In this document: one piece after another, positions 6,459-8,658 of the stretch | How the letters are laid out: every line of letters starts with the position of its first letter | How positions within the stretch are numbered: the stretch's first letter is position 1 | Source: Bacteroidales bacterium | GTDB taxonomy: Bacteria; Bacteroidota; Bacteroidia; Bacteroidales; UBA932 | DNA length: 8,658 bases | Direction of reading: 5' to 3' | Assembly (NCBI GenBank): GCA_013335275.1 | Contig: JAAXVX010000047.1 | Location: forward strand, 1-8,658 | The notes under the pieces: model-generated | Told to the model about the DNA's origin: nothing | Seen by the model: only the letters and a program-made list of their open reading frames with translations | Databases searched by the model: none | Translations under genes and position numbers: made by a program

Positions 6459-6935
6459 CTAAAAACGGAAGTGAGCAAAAGCCTTGTTGGCTTCGGCCAT
6501 CTTGTGCATATCTTCTTTTCTCTTGTATGCTCCACCTTCGTTATTGTAGGCAGCCATAGTTTCGGCAGCCAGCTTTTCTGCCATTGAGTGTGCAGAGCGC
6601 TTACGTGCGTACAGAATCATGTTTTTGATCGAAAGCGAAATTTTCCTTTCCGGACGCACCTCTGTAGGAACCTGGAAGTTTGCACCACCCACTCTGCGGC
6701 TCTTAACCTCAACTTGTGGAGTAATATTTTCTAGTGCTTTTTTCCAAATTTCCAAAGGAGCCTTGTCAGAATCTTTCATCTTCTCGCCTATGATATCCAT
6801 TGAATCATAAAAAATACTTAAGGCAATACTCTTCTTTCCCTCATACATCAGGTTATTCACGAATTGTGTTACCAACACATCGTGGAACTTGGGATCAGGA
6901 AGCAGAATCCTCTTTTTAGGCTTCGTTTTTCTCAT
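6459..6935 (-). CDS. rpsG: 30S ribosomal protein S7
   Basis: A 158-residue S7, the usual length in Bacteroidota. S7 nucleates assembly of the 30S head by binding the 3' major domain of 16S rRNA, and lies near the E site. Typical segments are visible: Leu-Leu-Pro-Asp-Pro-Lys-Phe near the N-terminus, [20 protein letters not shown] (about 76-84), Gln-Val-Pro-Thr-Glu-Val-Arg-Pro, and the C-terminal [18 protein letters not shown]. It starts 23 bases after rpsL and stops (TAG) 16 bases before fusA. In E. coli S7 is the translational autoregulator of the str operon; no equivalent mRNA site is evident to me here. Confidence 0.98.
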   Translation of the reverse strand: MRKTKPKKRILLPDPKFHDVLVTQFVNNLMYEGKKSIALSIFYDSMDIIGEKMKDSDKAPLEIWKKALENITPQVEVKSRRVGGANFQVPTEVRPERKISLSIKNMILYARKRSAHSMAEKLAAETMAAYNNEGGAYKRKEDMHKMAEANKAFAHFRF

Positions 6936-6958
6936 TTGTTCTTGTTATAAATTAATTT

Positions 6959-7363
6959 TTACTTCTTTTTGGCCGGAGCTGCGGCAGCACCTTTCTTAGG
7001 TCTCTTAGTGCCATAGAGTGAGCGGCTTTGCTTACGACCCTCAACACCTGCTGTGTCAAGCGCACCGCGAAGAATGTGGTAACGAACACCCGGAAGGTCT
7101 TTTACACGACCACCACGAACTAGCACAATTGAGTGCTCCTGGAGGTTGTGACCTTCTCCCGGTATGTACGCATTTACTTCCTTCTGGTTAGTCAGACGAA
7201 CACGGGCCACCTTACGCATTGCCGAGTTAGGCTTTTTAGGCGTTGTCGTGTAAACACGAACGCAAACACCGCGTCTTTGAGGACACGAATCGAGTGCGCG
7301 CGATTTGCTTTGCTCCACTAACACTGTACGGCCATTGCGTACTAATTGTTGAATTGTTGGCAT
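6959..7363 (-). CDS. rpsL: 30S ribosomal protein S12
   Basis: A 134-residue S12, first gene of the leftward str operon. S12 lines the decoding centre and helps select cognate tRNA. The conserved loops are intact: [10 protein letters not shown] (39-48), with Lys43 and Lys44 in the positions where streptomycin-resistance changes occur, so the wild-type, streptomycin-sensitive-type residues are present. [13 protein letters not shown] contains the Asp that is methylthiolated in some bacteria. Compared with E. coli S12 it has a C-terminal extension of about ten residues rich in Ala and Lys ([10 protein letters not shown]). A near-consensus Bacteroidetes promoter lies upstream (7415-7445). The gene diverges from rocD across 176 bases. 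Confidence 0.98.
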   Translation of the reverse strand: MPTIQQLVRNGRTVLVEQSKSRALDSCPQRRGVCVRVYTTTPKKPNSAMRKVARVRLTNQKEVNAYIPGEGHNLQEHSIVLVRGGRVKDLPGVRYHILRGALDTAGVEGRKQSRSLYGTKRPKKGAAAAPAKKK

Positions 7364-7414
7364 AATTAGCTGTTAATCTTTACTTTGTATAATTGCGTTA
7401 TATAAAACGGGTTG

Positions 7415-7445
7415 CAAAGATAAGGCTATTTTTTCGAATTGCAAA
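7415..7445 (-). promoter_or_regulatory. Bacteroidetes-type promoter of the str operon
   Basis: Read on the - strand, TTTG (7442-7445) matches the -33 box and TATCTTTG (7415-7422) fully matches the TAnnTTTG -7 box, with a 19-base spacer, as expected for the Bacteroidetes primary sigma factor. Transcription would start some 5-10 bases further left, giving an rpsL leader of roughly 45 bases. Confidence 0.8.
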
Positions 7446-7461
7446 CATCTTATTAACATTT

Positions 7462-7487
7462 TTTGTGAAAAAATAGGCTTAACTTTG
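7462..7487 (+). promoter_or_regulatory. Probable promoter of rocD
   Basis: TAACTTTG at 7480-7487 is a full match to the -7 consensus TAnnTTTG. The nearest TTTG (7462-7465) is only 14 bases upstream, shorter than the usual 19-20, so the -33 box is weak or absent. The predicted leader to the ATG at 7540 is about 45 bases. The element lies back to back with the str promoter. Confidence 0.6.
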
Positions 7488-7539
7488 CTATAATACCAAG
7501 AGTGCAAATTTAGTAATCAATTTATAACCACAAAAAATT

Positions 7540-8658
7540 ATGGAACTTTCTTCAAGAGCCTCTGCTTTTATCGCACAGGAGGAGAAATACGGAGCGCACA
7601 ATTACCACCCGCTTGGCGTAGTTCTCTCAAAAGGCAAAGGTGCATTTGTATGGGATGTTGACGGCAAAAGATACTTTGATTTTCTTTCGGCTTATTCAGC
7701 TGTAAACCAAGGGCACTGTCATCCAAAAATTGTTGAAGCACTCACAGAGCAGGCATGGAAAATATGTCTTACATCCCGTGCTTTTTACAACGACTGTCTG
7801 GGACCTTACGAAGAGTTTATGCACAATTACTTTGGATATGACAAAGTGTTGCCAATGAACTCAGGTGCCGAAGCTGTTGAGACCGCCCTTAAGCTGGCGC
7901 GTCGCTGGGGTTATATAAAAAAGAATATTCCTGAAAATCAGGCTCTTATTGTGGGCTGTGAAGGCAACTTCCATGGAAGAACCATAAGCATTGTCTCGCT
8001 CTCATCTGACCCTGACTCATATAGCCAGTACGGCCCGTTCACTCCCGGTCTGGTAAAAATACCTTATAATGATGTTAATGCACTTGCACAAGTATTTGAA
8101 AAACAAGGAAAAAATATTGCTGCCTTTTTAGTAGAGCCAATTCAGGGTGAGGCAGGAGTTTTTGTTCCTGATGAAGGATATCTGAAAGCATGTTTTGATT
8201 TATGCAAAAAATACAATGTCTTGTTTGTTGCAGATGAAGTACAGACAGGAATAGCCAGGACAGGTAAGATGCTTTGCTGCGACCACGAAGGCATCCGCCC
8301 GGATATGGTTATTTTAGGAAAAGCAATTTCCGGAGGCGTATTGCCTGTATCAGCCGTACTGGCCGATGATGAAATCATGCTGACAATCAAACCAGGCGAA
8401 CACGGTTCCACATTCGGCGGGTTCCCGCTGGCGTGCAAAGTTGCAATAGCTGCTCTGGAAGTAGTAAAGGACGAGAAACTGGTTGAAAAATCGGAATACC
8501 TTGGCAAAATTTTCAGAGACGAAATGTCAAAAGTTAAATCGCCTTTCATTGCACAAATAAGAGGTAAAGGTCTTCTTAATGCGATTGTCATTAAACCTCA
8601 CGATGGCAAAGAGGCATGGGACGTGTGTGAAAAAATGGCTGAACTCGGTCTTATTGCA
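7540..8658 (+). CDS. rocD: Ornithine aminotransferase (ornithine-oxo-acid transaminase), 5' part
   Basis: The frame opens at ATG 7540 and stays open to the window edge, giving 373 residues of an expected ~400 or slightly more, so only the C-terminal end is missing. This is a class-III, fold-type-I PLP aminotransferase. Visible residues: [10 protein letters not shown] (phosphate-binding), Phe-His-Gly-Arg-Thr (about 144-148), Asp232 in Ala-Asp-Glu-Val-Gln-Thr-Gly (pyridine-nitrogen contact) and the PLP Schiff-base Lys261 in Leu-Gly-Lys-Ala-Ile-Ser-Gly-Gly, 29 residues after the Asp as in known ornithine aminotransferases. The N-terminal [12 protein letters not shown] and the [10 protein letters not shown] segment favour this enzyme over acetylornithine or GABA transaminases. 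It converts ornithine and 2-oxoglutarate to glutamate semialdehyde and glutamate in the cytoplasm, linking arginine and proline metabolism. Confidence 0.94.
   Translation, partial: MELSSRASAFIAQEEKYGAHNYHPLGVVLSKGKGAFVWDVDGKRYFDFLSAYSAVNQGHCHPKIVEALTEQAWKICLTSRAFYNDCLGPYEEFMHNYFGYDKVLPMNSGAEAVETALKLARRWGYIKKNIPENQALIVGCEGNFHGRTISIVSLSSDPDSYSQYGPFTPGLVKIPYNDVNALAQVFEKQGKNIAAFLVEPIQGEAGVFVPDEGYLKACFDLCKKYNVLFVADEVQTGIARTGKMLCCDHEGIRPDMVILGKAISGGVLPVSAVLADDEIMLTIKPGEHGSTFGGFPLACKVAIAALEVVKDEKLVEKSEYLGKIFRDEMSKVKSPFIAQIRGKGLLNAIVIKPHDGKEAWDVCEKMAELGLIA

Noticed and set aside
7489..7494. TATAAT, an E. coli-like -10 box upstream of rocD
   Set aside because: The overlapping TAACTTTG fits the Bacteroidetes consensus better; there is no matching TTGACA and AT-rich spacers give TATAAT by chance.
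8142..8591. 149-codon - strand open frame
   Set aside because: It lies wholly antisense to rocD, whose reading frame has all expected PLP-enzyme motifs; no family features in the antisense product.
1..8658. CRISPR arrays, insertion sequences, phage genes or defence systems
   Set aside because: No regularly spaced repeats, transposase or integrase motifs, terminal inverted repeats or defence-protein signatures were seen.

Overview
The window looks like a chromosomal segment from a member of the Bacteroidota, probably Bacteroidales-like. Evidence: two TAnnTTTG -7 promoter elements of the type used by the Bacteroidetes primary sigma factor, start sites without strong Shine-Dalgarno sequences, a tRNA gene without an encoded CCA end, an rpsL-rpsG-fusA-rpsJ cluster without tuf, and Bacteroidetes-like ribosomal protein and EF-G sequences. 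I cannot assign a genus from the sequence alone.

Left part, + strand (1-3702). The window opens in the 3' end of an MBOAT-family membrane O-acyltransferase (AlgI/DltB type). Nine bases later comes a membrane-anchored SGNH-hydrolase-like protein. Together they look like a transferase/esterase-type pair that acylates an extracytoplasmic glycan. This part is visibly AT-richer than the rest. Next is a three-gene module: a roughly six-pass membrane protein of unknown function (1462-2088), a small winged-helix regulator that overlaps it by 4 bases (2085-2390), and a roughly ten-pass DUF4153-like membrane protein (2467-3702). The membrane-protein/regulator operon and the DUF4153 gene carry almost the same promoter-proximal element: an ACTTTG box followed, at identical spacing, by AAAGT-ACTTT palindromic half-sites. 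I infer a shared operator, perhaps bound by the regulator encoded between them.

Middle, - strand (3836-7363). Read leftward, the str operon runs rpsL (S12), rpsG (S7), fusA (EF-G), rpsJ (S10), with gaps of 16-31 bases. A tRNA with a CAT anticodon, probably tRNA-Ile2, follows only 44 bases beyond rpsJ, and then a strong 14-bp hairpin. The usual S10-operon continuation (rplC, rplD and so on) is absent, so the str-S10 cluster is interrupted after rpsJ. A near-perfect Bacteroidetes promoter sits upstream of rpsL.

Right end, + strand (7540-8658). Transcribed divergently from rpsL is the 5' portion of an ornithine aminotransferase gene (rocD), cut by the window edge. It has its own TAnnTTTG -7 element.

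No mobile element or CRISPR array was seen, and no stretch longer than 300 bases lacks a gene. The most interesting unexplained item is the membrane protein/HTH/DUF4153 module with its duplicated operator-like element. The rest is largely housekeeping, with some local oddities: the tRNA-terminated str operon, an unusual Arg in the EF-G G domain, and an extra base in the tRNA D-arm.
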